Under the pieces are notes generated by a model that made no database searches, was not told the origin of the DNA, and worked only from the letters and a program-made list of their open reading frames with translations. Below are positions 10,091-21,478 of a stretch of DNA of 64,000 nt, in pieces. The translations under genes and the position numbers were made by a program. Source of the DNA: Hirudinaria manillensis. Taxonomy: Eukaryota; Annelida; Clitellata; Hirudinida; Hirudinidae. The DNA lies in contig CM067529.1 in assembly GCA_034509925.1 (NCBI GenBank), positions 9,365,501-9,429,500 of the forward strand, in the 5' to 3' direction. Positions within the stretch are counted from its first letter, which is position 1; each line of letters begins with the position of its first letter.

Positions 10091-10693
10091 TTACGCGTAC
10101 GGATGATATCTGAATTCTTTGAGAACGGAATTCATCATTTTGAATTCATTTCTTTTTTTGCAATGGAATCCATTGATTATCGAATCCTTGCATGTCGTTC
10201 CAGGCAGATTCTCTTCCTGCAAATCTAAATTTCGAACTCCGTGGCATAAGGCGTCGATTTTTTTGGCGGAATCTGTTCGAATTGACTCGATAGCCTGATC
10301 GGCCATTCTGGCTAGCTCCTCGGCGAAAGAAGCCAAGAAGGCTTCTGTCTCGTGGTCTGGCCTGCTTTTCGGCAGTGAATTGGGTCGCTCCTTGAGCAAC
10401 TTTTTGTCTTCGATATACTGTCGAAGATGCGAATTTAATCTAAACGTGCCATTTTGTTTTTCTTTGTCAAGAATCAGTTTACTCTCGACTAAGTGATTCT
10501 TGACTCCTTCCGTTTTAGATCGTTTTCTCAGGTCATATTTCCACGGCTGTTGTTTTGGCTTATCGATTCCGTACTGACTACCGCCGTACGTCGTTTTATG
10601 GTAGGAAATGTTATTCCTGAGAATCGAACTTTTCGAATGTCCAACCATTTTCGTATTAGTTGGTTGGAAAGCAATGGCAGTTGTTCGAGTCAT
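10091..10693 (-). CDS. Array gene copy 12, long form, consensus
   Basis: Consensus protein with the silent Lys180 AAA codon shared with copy 10. The pair around copy 11 suggests a two-unit duplication. Confidence 0.8.
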   Translation of the reverse strand: MTRTTAIAFQPTNTKMVGHSKSSILRNNISYHKTTYGGSQYGIDKPKQQPWKYDLRKRSKTEGVKNHLVESKLILDKEKQNGTFRLNSHLRQYIEDKKLLKERPNSLPKSRPDHETEAFLASFAEELARMADQAIESIRTDSAKKIDALCHGVRNLDLQEENLPGTTCKDSIINGFHCKKRNEFKMMNSVLKEFRYHPYA

Positions 10694-11057
10694 AATATCA
10701 ATTCACGGCCTTATCACGAGGAGAGACACCCGCACGAACGAAGCTCAGCGAAGAAATGACAAGCCTAGTCGATGCGCCTACTTATATAGATTCTCTAGCG
10801 GCCCGTCGCTAAGCAACGGCGGCATGCAGCGCACGTGACGGCCACCGGGCGGAGTCACGCACTTAAATTTCTATGCGATACGTAATTATTTGTCCATTAT
10901 ACATTTTATTTGATAATTTTAATTCAAGTACCGTTGTTATTTTTTAATGTTTTTATTCTAGCGCATTTAAAATATAAAAAAAATTATTATCGAGATTTTT
11001 CAGTCTTTTTTTCGTATTTTTTCTTTTCTGCTTCTGTCGCGATGGCTGCCGATTTGC

Positions 11058-11660
11058 TTACGCGTACGGATGATATCTGAATTCTTTGAGAACGGAATTC
11101 ATCATTTTGAATTCATTTCTCTTTTTGCAATGGAATCCATTGATTATCGAATCCTTGCATGTCGTTCCAGGCAGATTCTCTTCCTGCAAATCTAAATTTC
11201 GAACTCCGTGGCATAAGGCGTCGATTTTTTTGGCGGAATCTGTTCGAATTGACTCGATAGCCTGATCGGCCATTCTGGCTAGCTCCTCGGCGAAAGAAGC
11301 CAAGAAGGCTTCTGTCTCGTGGTCTGGCCTGCTTTTCGGCAGTGAATTGGGTCGCTCCTTGAGCAACTTTTTGTCTTCGATATACTGTCGAAGATGCGAA
11401 TTTAATCTAAACGTGCCATTTTGTTTTTCTTTGTCAAGAATCAGTTTACTCTCGACTAAGTGATTCTTGACTCCTTCCGTTTTAGATCGTTTTCTCAGGT
11501 CATATTTCCACGGCTGTTGTTTTGGCTTATCGATTCCGTACTGACTACCGCCGTACGTCGTTTTATGGTAGGAAATGTTATTCCTGAGAATCGAACTTTT
11601 CGAATGTCCAACCATTTTCGTATTAGTTGGTTGGAAAGCAATGGCAGTTGTTCGAGTCAT
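11058..11660 (-). CDS. Array gene copy 13, long form, consensus
   Basis: Consensus protein. Right-hand spacer carries the AAATTTT marker that dominates from here to copy 19. Confidence 0.8.
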   Translation of the reverse strand: MTRTTAIAFQPTNTKMVGHSKSSILRNNISYHKTTYGGSQYGIDKPKQQPWKYDLRKRSKTEGVKNHLVESKLILDKEKQNGTFRLNSHLRQYIEDKKLLKERPNSLPKSRPDHETEAFLASFAEELARMADQAIESIRTDSAKKIDALCHGVRNLDLQEENLPGTTCKDSIINGFHCKKRNEFKMMNSVLKEFRYHPYA

Positions 11661-12024
11661 AATATCAATTCACGGCCTTATCACGAGGAGAGACACCCGC
11701 ACGAACGAAGCTCAGCGAAGAAATGACAAGCCTAGTCGATGCGCCTACTTATATAGATTCTCTAGCGGCCCGTCGCTAAGCAACGGCGGCATGCAGCGCA
11801 CGTGACGGCCACCGGGCGGAGTCACGCACTTAAATTTCTATGCGATACGTAATTATTTGTCCATTATAAATTTTATTTGATAATTTTAATTCAAGTACCG
11901 TTGTTATTTTTTAATGTTTTTATTCTAGCGCATTTAAAATATAAAAAAAATTATTATCGAGATTTTTCAGTCTTTTTTTCGTATTTTTTCTTTTCTGCTT
12001 CTGTCGCGATGGCTGCCGATTTGC

Positions 12025-12426
12025 TTACGCGTACGGATGATATCTGAATTCTTTGAGAACCTTAATCCTTATTTTCAAATTATTTTTCTTTTTGCAAGGG
12101 AATCCATTGATTATCGAATCCTTGCATGCCGTTCCAGGCAGATTCTGTTCTTTCATAACTGAGGTTCGAATATCTTTGTTTAAGACATTTATCGAGGAAT
12201 CTATACATATTGGGGTCACAGTCGCTTTGGACGTCTTTGCCAACTCTTCGTTGAAATCAAGCAGGAACGCTTTTAGCTTCGGATCGAGCTGGCGCATTTT
12301 AGATTTCTTCCGCTTTTGACATCTCCTTGCCTGATTTTTATTACTAGGAACTAGATCTTTCGAATGTTCAACCATTGTCTTGTTTATGTTATTTGGTTTG
12401 GAAGCAACAGCAGTTATTCGAGTCAT
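12025..12426 (-). CDS. Array gene copy 14, short form, three substitutions
   Basis: Short protein with Gln10Lys, Thr12Asn and Ser83Asn. Isolated between long units, and more diverged than copies 4, 5 and 27. Confidence 0.8.
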   Translation of the reverse strand: MTRITAVASKPNNINKTMVEHSKDLVPSNKNQARRCQKRKKSKMRQLDPKLKAFLLDFNEELAKTSKATVTPICIDSSINVLNKDIRTSVMKEQNLPGTACKDSIINGFPCKKKNNLKIRIKVLKEFRYHPYA

Positions 12427-12774
12427 AATATTAGGAGTAGAGACACCCGCACGAACGAAGGTCAGCGAAGAAATGACAAGCCTAGTCGATGCGCCTACTT
12501 ATATAGATTCTCTAGCGGCCCGTCGCTAAGCAACGGCGGCATGCAGCGCACGTGACGGCCACCGGGCGGAGTCACGCACTTAAATTTCTATGCGATACGT
12601 AATTATTTGTCCATTATAAATTTTATTTGATAATTTTAATTCAAGTACCGTTGTTATTTTTTAATGTTTTTATTCTAGCGCATTTAAAATATAAAAAAAA
12701 TTATTATCGAGATTTTTCAGTCTTTTTTTCGTATTTTTTCTTTTCTGCTTCTGTCGCGATGGCTGCCGATTTGC

Positions 12775-13377
12775 TTACGCGTACGGATGATATCTGAATT
12801 CTTTGAGAACCTTAATCCTTATTTTCAAATTATTTCTCTTTTTGCAATGGAATCCATTGATTATCGAATCCTTGCATGTCGTTCCAGGCAGATTCTCTTC
12901 CTGCAAATCTAAATTTCGAACTCCGTGGCATAAGGCGTCGATTTTTTTGGCGGAATCTGTTCGAATTGACTCGATAGCCTGATCGGCCATTCTGGCTAGC
13001 TCCTCGGCGAAAGAAGCCAAGAAGGCTTCTGTCTCGTGGTCTGGCCTGCTTTTCGGCAGTGAATTGGGTCGCTCCTTGAGCAACTTTTTGTCTTCGATAT
13101 ACTGTCGAAGATGCGAATTTAATCTAAACGTGCCATTTTGTTTTTCTTTGTCAAGAATCAGTTTACTCTCGACTAAGTGATTCTTGACTCCTTCCGTTTT
13201 AGATCGTTTTCTCAGGTCATATTTCCACGGCTGTTGTTTTGGCTTATCGATTCCGTACTGACTACCGCCGTACGTCGTTTTATGGTAGGAAATGTTATTC
13301 CTGAGAATCGAACTTTTCGAATGTCCAACCATTTTCGTATTAGTTGGTTGGAAAGCAATGGCAGTTGTTCGAGTCAT
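12775..13377 (-). CDS. Array gene copy 15, long/short chimera
   Basis: Long form to residue 181 (Arg, long-type), then NNLKIRIK as in the short form. The switch point is one codon later than in copy 8, so the two chimeras arose or were trimmed separately. Short copy 14 lies immediately to its left. Confidence 0.8.
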   Translation of the reverse strand: MTRTTAIAFQPTNTKMVGHSKSSILRNNISYHKTTYGGSQYGIDKPKQQPWKYDLRKRSKTEGVKNHLVESKLILDKEKQNGTFRLNSHLRQYIEDKKLLKERPNSLPKSRPDHETEAFLASFAEELARMADQAIESIRTDSAKKIDALCHGVRNLDLQEENLPGTTCKDSIINGFHCKKRNNLKIRIKVLKEFRYHPYA

Positions 13378-13742
13378 AATATCAATTCACGGCCTTATCA
13401 CGAGGAGAGACACCCGCACGAACGAAGCTCAGCGAAGAAATGACAAGCCTAGTCGATGCGCCTACTTATATAGATTCTCTAGCGGCCCGTCGCTAAGCAA
13501 CGGCGGCATGCAGCGCACGTGACGGCCACCGGGCGGAGTCACGCACTTAAATTTCTATGCGATACGTAATTATTTGTCCATTATAAATTTTATTTGATAA
13601 TTTTAATTCAAGTACCGTTGTTATTTTTTAATGTTTTTATTCTAGCGCATTTAAAATATAAAAAAAAATTATTATCGAGATTTTTCAGTCTTTTTTTCGT
13701 ATTTTTTCTTTTCTGCTTCTGTCGCGATGGCTGCCGATTTGC

Positions 13743-14345
13743 TTACGCGTACGGATGATATCTGAATTCTTTGAGAACGGAATTCATCATTTTGAATTCA
13801 TTTCTCTTTTTGCAATGGAATCCATTGATTATCGAATCCTTGCATGTCGTTCCAGGCAGATTCTCTTCCTGCAAATCTAAATTTCGAACTCCGTGGCATA
13901 AGGCGTCGATTTTTTTGGCGGAATCTGTTCGAATTGACTCGATAGCCTGATCGGCCATTCTGGCTAGCTCCTCGGCGAAAGAAGCCAAGAAGGCTTCTGT
14001 CTCGTGGTCTGGCCTGCTTTTCGGCAGTGAATTGGGTCGCTCCTTGAGCAACTTTTTGTCTTCGATATACTGTCGAAGATGCGAATTTAATCTAAACGTG
14101 CCATTTTGTTTTTCTTTGTCAAGAATCAGTTTACTCTCGACTAAGTGATTCTTGACTCCTTCCGTTTTAGATCGTTTTCTCAGGTCATATTTCCACGGCT
14201 GTTGTTTTGGCTTATCGATTCCGTACTGACTACCGCCGTACGTCGTTTTATGGTAGGAAATGTTATTCCTGAGAATCGAACTTTTCGAATGTCCAACCAT
14301 TTTCGTATTAGTTGGTTGGAAAGCAATGGCAGTTGTTCGAGTCAT
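13743..14345 (-). CDS. Array gene copy 16, long form, consensus
   Basis: Consensus protein. Spacing from copy 15 is 968 bp because of one extra A in an A-run of the spacer. Confidence 0.8.
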   Translation of the reverse strand: MTRTTAIAFQPTNTKMVGHSKSSILRNNISYHKTTYGGSQYGIDKPKQQPWKYDLRKRSKTEGVKNHLVESKLILDKEKQNGTFRLNSHLRQYIEDKKLLKERPNSLPKSRPDHETEAFLASFAEELARMADQAIESIRTDSAKKIDALCHGVRNLDLQEENLPGTTCKDSIINGFHCKKRNEFKMMNSVLKEFRYHPYA

Positions 14346-14709
14346 AATATCAATTCACGGCCTTATCACGAGGAGAGACACCCGCACGAACGAAGCTCAG
14401 CGAAGAAATGACAAGCCTAGTCGATGCGCCTACTTATATAGATTCTCTAGCGGCCCGTCGCTAAGCAACGGCGGCATGCAGCGCACGTGACGGCCACCGG
14501 GCGGAGTCACGCACTTAAATTTCTATGCGATACGTAATTATTTGTCCATTATAAATTTTATTTGATAATTTTAATTCAAGTACCGTTGTTATTTTTTAAT
14601 GTTTTTATTCTAGCGCATTTAAAATATAAAAAAAATTATTATCGAGATTTTTCAGTCTTTTTTTCGTATTTTTTCTTTTCTGCTTCTGTCGCGATGGCTG
14701 CCGATTTGC

Positions 14710-15312
14710 TTACGCGTACGGATGATATCTGAATTCTTTGAGAACGGAATTCATCATTTTGAATTCATTTCTCTTTTTGCAATGGAATCCATTGATTATC
14801 GAATCCTTGCATGTCGTTCCAGGCAGATTCTCTTCCTGCAAATCTAAATTTCGAACTCCGTGGCATAAGGCGTCGATTTTTTTGGCGGAATCTGTTCGAA
14901 TTGACTCGATAGCCTGATCGGCCATTCTGGCTAGCTCCTCGGCGAAAGAAGCCAAGAAGGCTTCTGTCTCGTGGTCTGGCCTGCTTTTCGGCAGTGAATT
15001 GGGTCGCTCCTTGAGCAACTTTTTGTCTTCGATATACTGTCGAAGATGCGAATTTAATCTAAACGTGCCATTTTGTTTTTCTTTGTCAAGAATCAGTTTA
15101 CTCTCGACTAAGTGATTCTTGACTCCTTCCGTTTTAGATCGTTTTCTCAGGTCATATTTCCACGGCTGTTGTTTTGGCTTATCGATTCCGTACTGACTAC
15201 CGCCGTACGTCGTTTTATGGTAGGAAATGTTATTCCTGAGAATCGAACTTTTCGAATGTCCAACCATTTTCGTATTAGTTGGTTGGAAAGCAATGGCAGT
15301 TGTTCGAGTCAT
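14710..15312 (-). CDS. Array gene copy 17, long form, consensus
   Basis: Consensus protein. First of three adjacent copies (17-19) sharing the AGAGATTC allele upstream of the TATA box. Confidence 0.8.
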   Translation of the reverse strand: MTRTTAIAFQPTNTKMVGHSKSSILRNNISYHKTTYGGSQYGIDKPKQQPWKYDLRKRSKTEGVKNHLVESKLILDKEKQNGTFRLNSHLRQYIEDKKLLKERPNSLPKSRPDHETEAFLASFAEELARMADQAIESIRTDSAKKIDALCHGVRNLDLQEENLPGTTCKDSIINGFHCKKRNEFKMMNSVLKEFRYHPYA

Positions 15313-15676
15313 AATATCAATTCACGGCCTTATCACGAGGAGAGACACCCGCACGAACGAAGCTCAGCGAAGAAATGACAAGCCTAGTCGATGCGCCTAC
15401 TTATATAGAATCTCTAGCGGCCCGTCGCTAAGCAACGGCGGCATGCAGCGCACGTGACGGCCACCGGGCGGAGTCACGCACTTAAATTTCTATGCGATAC
15501 GTAATTATTTGTCCATTATAAATTTTATTTGATAATTTTAATTCAAGTACCGTTGTTATTTTTTAATGTTTTTATTCTAGCGCATTTAAAATATAAAAAA
15601 AATTATTATCGAGATTTTTCAGTCTTTTTTTCGTATTTTTTCTTTTCTGCTTCTGTCGCGATGGCTGCCGATTTGC

Positions 15677-16279
15677 TTACGCGTACGGATGATATCTGAA
15701 TTCTTTGAGAACGGAATTCATCATTTTGAATTCATTTCTCTTTTTGCAATGGAATCCATTGATTATCGAATCCTTGCATGTCGTTCCAGGCAGATTCTCT
15801 TCCTGCAAATCTAAATTTCGAACTCCGTGGCATAAGGCGTCGATTTTTTTGGCGGAATCTGTTCGAATTGACTCGATAGCCTGATCGGCCATTCTGGCTA
15901 GCTCCTCGGCGAAAGAAGCCAAGAAGGCTTCTGTCTCGTGGTCTGGCCTGCTTTTCGGCAGTGAATTGGGTCGCTCCTTGAGCAACTTTTTGTCTTCGAT
16001 ATACTGTCGAAGATGCGAATTTAATCTAAACGTGCCATTTTGTTTTTCTTTGTCAAGAATCAGTTTACTCTCGACTAAGTGATTCTTGACTCCTTCCGTT
16101 TTAGATCGTTTTCTCAGGTCATATTTCCACGGCTGTTGTTTTGGCTTATCGATTCCGTACTGACTACCGCCGTACGTCGTTTTATGGTAGGAAATGTTAT
16201 TCCTGAGAATCGAACTTTTCGAATGTCCAACCATTTTCGTATTAGTTGGTTGGAAAGCAATGGCAGTTGTTCGAGTCAT
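15677..16279 (-). CDS. Array gene copy 18, long form, consensus
   Basis: Consensus protein with the AGAGATTC promoter allele, like its two neighbours. Confidence 0.8.
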   Translation of the reverse strand: MTRTTAIAFQPTNTKMVGHSKSSILRNNISYHKTTYGGSQYGIDKPKQQPWKYDLRKRSKTEGVKNHLVESKLILDKEKQNGTFRLNSHLRQYIEDKKLLKERPNSLPKSRPDHETEAFLASFAEELARMADQAIESIRTDSAKKIDALCHGVRNLDLQEENLPGTTCKDSIINGFHCKKRNEFKMMNSVLKEFRYHPYA

Positions 16280-16643
16280 AATATCAATTCACGGCCTTAT
16301 CACGAGGAGAGACACCCGCACGAACGAAGCTCAGCGAAGAAATGACAAGCCTAGTCGATGCGCCTACTTATATAGAATCTCTAGCGGCCCGTCGCTAAGC
16401 AACGGCGGCATGCAGCGCACGTGACGGCCACCGGGCGGAGTCACGCACTTAAATTTCTATGCGATACGTAATTATTTGTCCATTATAAATTTTATTTGAT
16501 AATTTTAATTCAAGTACCGTTGTTATTTTTTAATGTTTTTATTCTAGCGCATTTAAAATATAAAAAAAATTATTATCGAGATTTTTCAGTCTTTTTTTCG
16601 TATTTTTTCTTTTCTGCTTCTGTCGCGATGGCTGCCGATTTGC

Positions 16644-17246
16644 TTACGCGTACGGATGATATCTGAATTCTTTGAGAACGGAATTCATCATTTTGAATTC
16701 ATTTCTCTTTTTGCAATGGAATCCATTGATTATCGAATCCTTGCATGTCGTTCCAGGCAGATTCTCTTCCTGCAAATCTAAATTTCGAACTCCGTGGCAT
16801 AAGGCGTCGATTTTTTTGGCGGAATCTGTTCGAATTGACTCGATAGCCTGATCGGCCATTCTGGCTAGCTCCTCGGCGAAAGAAGCCAAGAAGGCTTCTG
16901 TCTCGTGGTCTGGCCTGCTTTTCGGCAGTGAATTGGGTCGCTCCTTGAGCAACTTTTTGTCTTCGATATACTGTCGAAGATGCGAATTTAATCTAAACGT
17001 GCCATTTTGTTTTTCTTTGTCAAGAATCAGTTTACTCTCGACTAAGTGATTCTTGACTCCTTCCGTTTTAGATCGTTTTCTCAGGTCATATTTCCACGGC
17101 TGTTGTTTTGGCTTATCGATTCCGTACTGACTACCGCCGTACGTCGTTTTATGGTAGGAAATGTTATTCCTGAGAATCGAACTTTTCGAATGTCCAACCA
17201 TTTTCGTATTAGTTGGTTGGAAAGCAATGGCAGTTGTTCGAGTCAT
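16644..17246 (-). CDS. Array gene copy 19, long form, consensus
   Basis: Consensus protein with the AGAGATTC promoter allele. Its leader has the AAGGTCAGC allele, otherwise seen in copy 1 and the short units, which points to a small conversion tract. Confidence 0.8.
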   Translation of the reverse strand: MTRTTAIAFQPTNTKMVGHSKSSILRNNISYHKTTYGGSQYGIDKPKQQPWKYDLRKRSKTEGVKNHLVESKLILDKEKQNGTFRLNSHLRQYIEDKKLLKERPNSLPKSRPDHETEAFLASFAEELARMADQAIESIRTDSAKKIDALCHGVRNLDLQEENLPGTTCKDSIINGFHCKKRNEFKMMNSVLKEFRYHPYA

Positions 17247-17610
17247 AATATCAATTCACGGCCTTATCACGAGGAGAGACACCCGCACGAACGAAGGTCA
17301 GCGAAGAAATGACAAGCCTAGTCGATGCGCCTACTTATATAGAATCTCTAGCGGCCCGTCGCTAAGCAACGGCGGCATGCAGCGCACGTGACGGCCACCG
17401 GGCGGAGTCACGCACTTAAATTTCTATGCGATACGTAATTATTTGTCCATTATAAATTTTATTTGATAATTTTAATTCAAGTACCGTTGTTATTTTTTAA
17501 TGTTTTTATTCTAGCGCATTTAAAATATAAAAAAAATTATTATCGAGATTTTTCAGTCTTTTTTTCGTATTTTTTCTTTTCTGCTTCTGTCGCGATGGCT
17601 GCCGATTTGC

Positions 17611-18213
17611 TTACGCGTACGGATGATATCTGAATTCTTTGAGAACGGAATTCATCATTTTGAATTCATTTCTCTTTTTGCAATGGAATCCATTGATTAT
17701 CGAATCCTTGCATGTAGTTCCAGGCAGATTCTCTTCCTGCAAATCTAAATTTCGAACTCCGTGGCATAAGGCGTCGATTTTTTTGGCGGAATCTGTTCGA
17801 ATTGACTCGATAGCCTGATCGGCCATTCTGGCTAGCTCCTCGGCGAAAGAAGCCAAGAAGGCTTCTGTCTCGTGGTCTGGCCTGCTTTTCGGCAGTGAAT
17901 TGGGTCGCTCCTTGAGCAACTTTTTGTCTTCGATATACTGTCGAAGATGCGAATTTAATCTAAACGTGCCATTTTGTTTTTCTTTGTCAAGAATCAGTTT
18001 ACTCTCGACTAAGTGATTCTTGACTCCTTCCGTTTTAGATCGTTTTCTCAGGTCATATTTCCACGGCTGTTGTTTTGGCTTATCGATTCCGTACTGACTA
18101 CCGCCGTACGTCGTTTTATGGTAGGAAATGTTATTCCTGAGAATCGAACTTTTCGAATGTCCAACCATTTTCGTATTAGTTGGTTGGAAAGCAATGGCAG
18201 TTGTTCGAGTCAT
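17611..18213 (-). CDS. Array gene copy 20, long form, consensus
   Basis: Consensus protein with silent ACT at Thr166 but Ala143, so the two markers are not always linked. Confidence 0.8.
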   Translation of the reverse strand: MTRTTAIAFQPTNTKMVGHSKSSILRNNISYHKTTYGGSQYGIDKPKQQPWKYDLRKRSKTEGVKNHLVESKLILDKEKQNGTFRLNSHLRQYIEDKKLLKERPNSLPKSRPDHETEAFLASFAEELARMADQAIESIRTDSAKKIDALCHGVRNLDLQEENLPGTTCKDSIINGFHCKKRNEFKMMNSVLKEFRYHPYA

Positions 18214-18577
18214 AATATCAATTCACGGCCTTATCACGAGGAGAGACACCCGCACGAACGAAGCTCAGCGAAGAAATGACAAGCCTAGTCGATGCGCCTA
18301 CTTATATAGATTCTCTAGCGGCCCGTCGCTAAGCAACGGCGGCATGCAGCGCACGTGACGGCCACCGGGCGGAGTCACGCACTTAAATTTCTATGCGATA
18401 CGTAATTATTTGTCCATTATACATTTTATTTGATAATTTTAATTCAAGTACCGTTGTTATTTTTTAATGTTTTTATTCTAGCGCATTTAAAATATAAAAA
18501 AAATTATTATCGAGATTTTTCAGTCTTTTTTTCGTATTTTTTCTTTTCTGCTTCTGTCGCGATGGCTGCCGATTTGC

Positions 18578-19180
18578 TTACGCGTACGGATGATATCTGA
18601 ATTCTTTGAGAACGGAATTCATCATTTTGAATTCATTTCTCTTTTTGCAATGGAATCCATTGATTATCGAATCCTTGCATGTAGTTCCAGGCAGATTCTC
18701 TTCCTGCAAATCTAAATTTCGAACTCCGTGGCATAAGGCGTCGATTTTTTTGACGGAATCTGTTCGAATTGACTCGATAGCCTGATCGGCCATTCTGGCT
18801 AGCTCCTCGGCGAAAGAAGCCAAGAAGGCTTCTGTCTCGTGGTCTGGCCTGCTTTTCGGCAGTGAATTGGGTCGCTCCTTGAGCAACTTTTTGTCTTCGA
18901 TATACTGTCGAAGATGCGAATTTAATCTAAACGTGCCATTTTGTTTTTCTTTGTCAAGAATCAGTTTACTCTCGACTAAGTGATTCTTGACTCCTTCCGT
19001 TTTAGATCGTTTTCTCAGGTCATATTTCCACGGCTGTTGTTTTGGCTTATCGATTCCGTACTGACTACCGCCGTACGTCGTTTTATGGTAGGAAATGTTA
19101 TTCCTGAGAATCGAACTTTTCGAATGTCCAACCATTTTCGTATTAGTTGGTTGGAAAGCAATGGCAGTTGTTCGAGTCAT
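18578..19180 (-). CDS. Array gene copy 21, long form, Val143 variant
   Basis: Val143 together with the silent ACT at Thr166, as in copy 2. Confidence 0.8.
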   Translation of the reverse strand: MTRTTAIAFQPTNTKMVGHSKSSILRNNISYHKTTYGGSQYGIDKPKQQPWKYDLRKRSKTEGVKNHLVESKLILDKEKQNGTFRLNSHLRQYIEDKKLLKERPNSLPKSRPDHETEAFLASFAEELARMADQAIESIRTDSVKKIDALCHGVRNLDLQEENLPGTTCKDSIINGFHCKKRNEFKMMNSVLKEFRYHPYA

Positions 19181-19544
19181 AATATCAATTCACGGCCTTA
19201 TCACGAGGAGAGACACCCGCACGAACGAAGCTCAGCGAAGAAATGACAAGCCTAGTCGATGCGCCTACTTATATAGATTCTCTAGCGGCCCGTCGCTAAG
19301 CAACGGCGGCATGCAGCGCACGTGACGGCCACCGGGCGGAGTCACGCACTTAAATTTCTATGCGATACGTAATTATTTGTCCATTATAAATTTTATTTGA
19401 TAATTTTAATTCAAGTACCGTTGTTATTTTTTAATGTTTTTATTCTAGCGCATTTAAAATATAAAAAAAATTATTATCGAGATTTTTCAGTCTTTTTTTC
19501 GTATTTTTTCTTTTCTGCTTCTGTCGCGATGGCTGCCGATTTGC

Positions 19545-20147
19545 TTACGCGTACGGATGATATCTGAATTCTTTGAGAACGGAATTCATCATTTTGAATT
19601 CATTTCTCTTTTTGCAATGGAATCCATTGATTATCGAATCCTTGCATGTCGTTCCAGGCAGATTCTCTTCCTGCAAATCTAAATTTCGAACTCCGTGGCA
19701 TAAGGCGTCGATTTTTTTGGCGGAATCTGTTCGAATTGACTCGATAGCCTGATCGGCCATTCTGGCTAGCTCCTCGGCGAAAGAAGCCAAGAAGGCTTCT
19801 GTCTCGTGGTCTGGCCTGCTTTTCGGCAGTGAATTGGGTCGCTCCTTGAGCAACTTTTTGTCTTCGATATACTGTCGAAGATGCGAATTTAATCTAAACG
19901 TGCCATTTTGTTTTTCTTTGTCAAGAATCAGTTTACTCTCGACTAAGTGATTCTTGACTCCTTCCGTTTTAGATCGTTTTCTCAGGTCATATTTCCACGG
20001 CTGTTGTTTTGGCTTATCGATTCCGTACTGACTACCGCCGTACGTCGTTTTATGGTAGGAAATGTTATTCCTGAGAATCGAACTTTTCGAATGTCCAACC
20101 ATTTTCGTATTAGTTGGTTGGAAAGCAATGGCAGTTGTTCGAGTCAT
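19545..20147 (-). CDS. Array gene copy 22, long form, consensus
   Basis: Consensus protein. It pairs the AGAGATTC promoter allele with the ACATTTT spacer marker, a combination shared with copies 8 and 32. Confidence 0.8.
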   Translation of the reverse strand: MTRTTAIAFQPTNTKMVGHSKSSILRNNISYHKTTYGGSQYGIDKPKQQPWKYDLRKRSKTEGVKNHLVESKLILDKEKQNGTFRLNSHLRQYIEDKKLLKERPNSLPKSRPDHETEAFLASFAEELARMADQAIESIRTDSAKKIDALCHGVRNLDLQEENLPGTTCKDSIINGFHCKKRNEFKMMNSVLKEFRYHPYA

Positions 20148-20511
20148 AATATCAATTCACGGCCTTATCACGAGGAGAGACACCCGCACGAACGAAGCTC
20201 AGCGAAGAAATGACAAGCCTAGTCGATGCGCCTACTTATATAGAATCTCTAGCGGCCCGTCGCTAAGCAACGGCGGCATGCAGCGCACGTGACGGCCACC
20301 GGGCGGAGTCACGCACTTAAATTTCTATGCGATACGTAATTATTTGTCCATTATACATTTTATTTGATAATTTTAATTCAAGTACCGTTGTTATTTTTTA
20401 ATGTTTTTATTCTAGCGCATTTAAAATATAAAAAAAATTATTATCGAGATTTTTCAGTCTTTTTTTCGTATTTTTTCTTTTCTGCTTCTGTCGCGATGGC
20501 TGCCGATTTGC

Positions 20512-21114
20512 TTACGCGTACGGATGATATCTGAATTCTTTGAGAACGGAATTCATCATTTTGAATTCATTTCTCTTTTTGCAATGGAATCCATTGATTA
20601 TCGAATCCTTGCATGTAGTTCCAGGCAGATTCTCTTCCTGCAAATCTAAATTTCGAACTCCGTGGCATAAGGCGTCGATTTTTTTGGCGGAATCTGTTCG
20701 AATTGACTCGATAGCCTGATCGGCCATTCTGGCTAGCTCCTCGGCGAAAGAAGCCAAGAAGGCTTCTGTCTCGTGGTCTGGCCTGCTTTTCGGCAGTGAA
20801 TTGGGTCGCTCCTTGAGCAATTTTTTGTCTTCGATATACTGTCGAAGATCCGAATTTAATCTAAACGTGCCATTTTGTTTTTTTTTGTCAAGAATCAGTT
20901 TACTCTCGACTAAGTGATTCTTGACTCCTTCCGTTTTAGATCGTTTTCTCAGGTCATATTTCCACGGCTGTTGTTTTGGCTTATCGATTCCGTACTGACT
21001 ACCGCCGTACGTCGTTTTATGGTAGGAAATGTTATTCCTGAGAATCGAACTTTTCGAATGTCCAACCATTTTCGTATTAGTTGGTTGGAAAGCAATGGCA
21101 GTTGTTCGAGTCAT
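20512..21114 (-). CDS. Array gene copy 23, long form, two substitutions
   Basis: Glu78Lys and His89Asp, with further silent changes nearby. The changes cluster within about 70 bp, which may mark mutation in one unit before homogenisation. Thr166 is ACT. Confidence 0.8.
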   Translation of the reverse strand: MTRTTAIAFQPTNTKMVGHSKSSILRNNISYHKTTYGGSQYGIDKPKQQPWKYDLRKRSKTEGVKNHLVESKLILDKKKQNGTFRLNSDLRQYIEDKKLLKERPNSLPKSRPDHETEAFLASFAEELARMADQAIESIRTDSAKKIDALCHGVRNLDLQEENLPGTTCKDSIINGFHCKKRNEFKMMNSVLKEFRYHPYA

Positions 21115-21478
21115 AATATCAATTCACGGCCTTATCACGAGGAGAGACACCCGCACGAACGAAGCTCAGCGAAGAAATGACAAGCCTAGTCGATGCGCCT
21201 ACTTATATAGATTCTCTAGCGGCCCGTCGCTAAGCAACGGCGGCATGCAGCGCACGTGACGGCCACCGGGCGGAGTCACGCACTTAAATTTCTATGCGAT
21301 ACGTAATTATTTGTCCATTATAAATTTTATTTGATAATTTTAATTCAAGTACCGTTGTTATTTTTTAATGTTTTTATTCTAGCGCATTTAAAATATAAAA
21401 AAAATTATTATCGAGATTTTTCAGTCTTTTTTTCGTATTTTTTCTTTTCTGCTTCTGTCGCGATGGCTGCCGATTTGC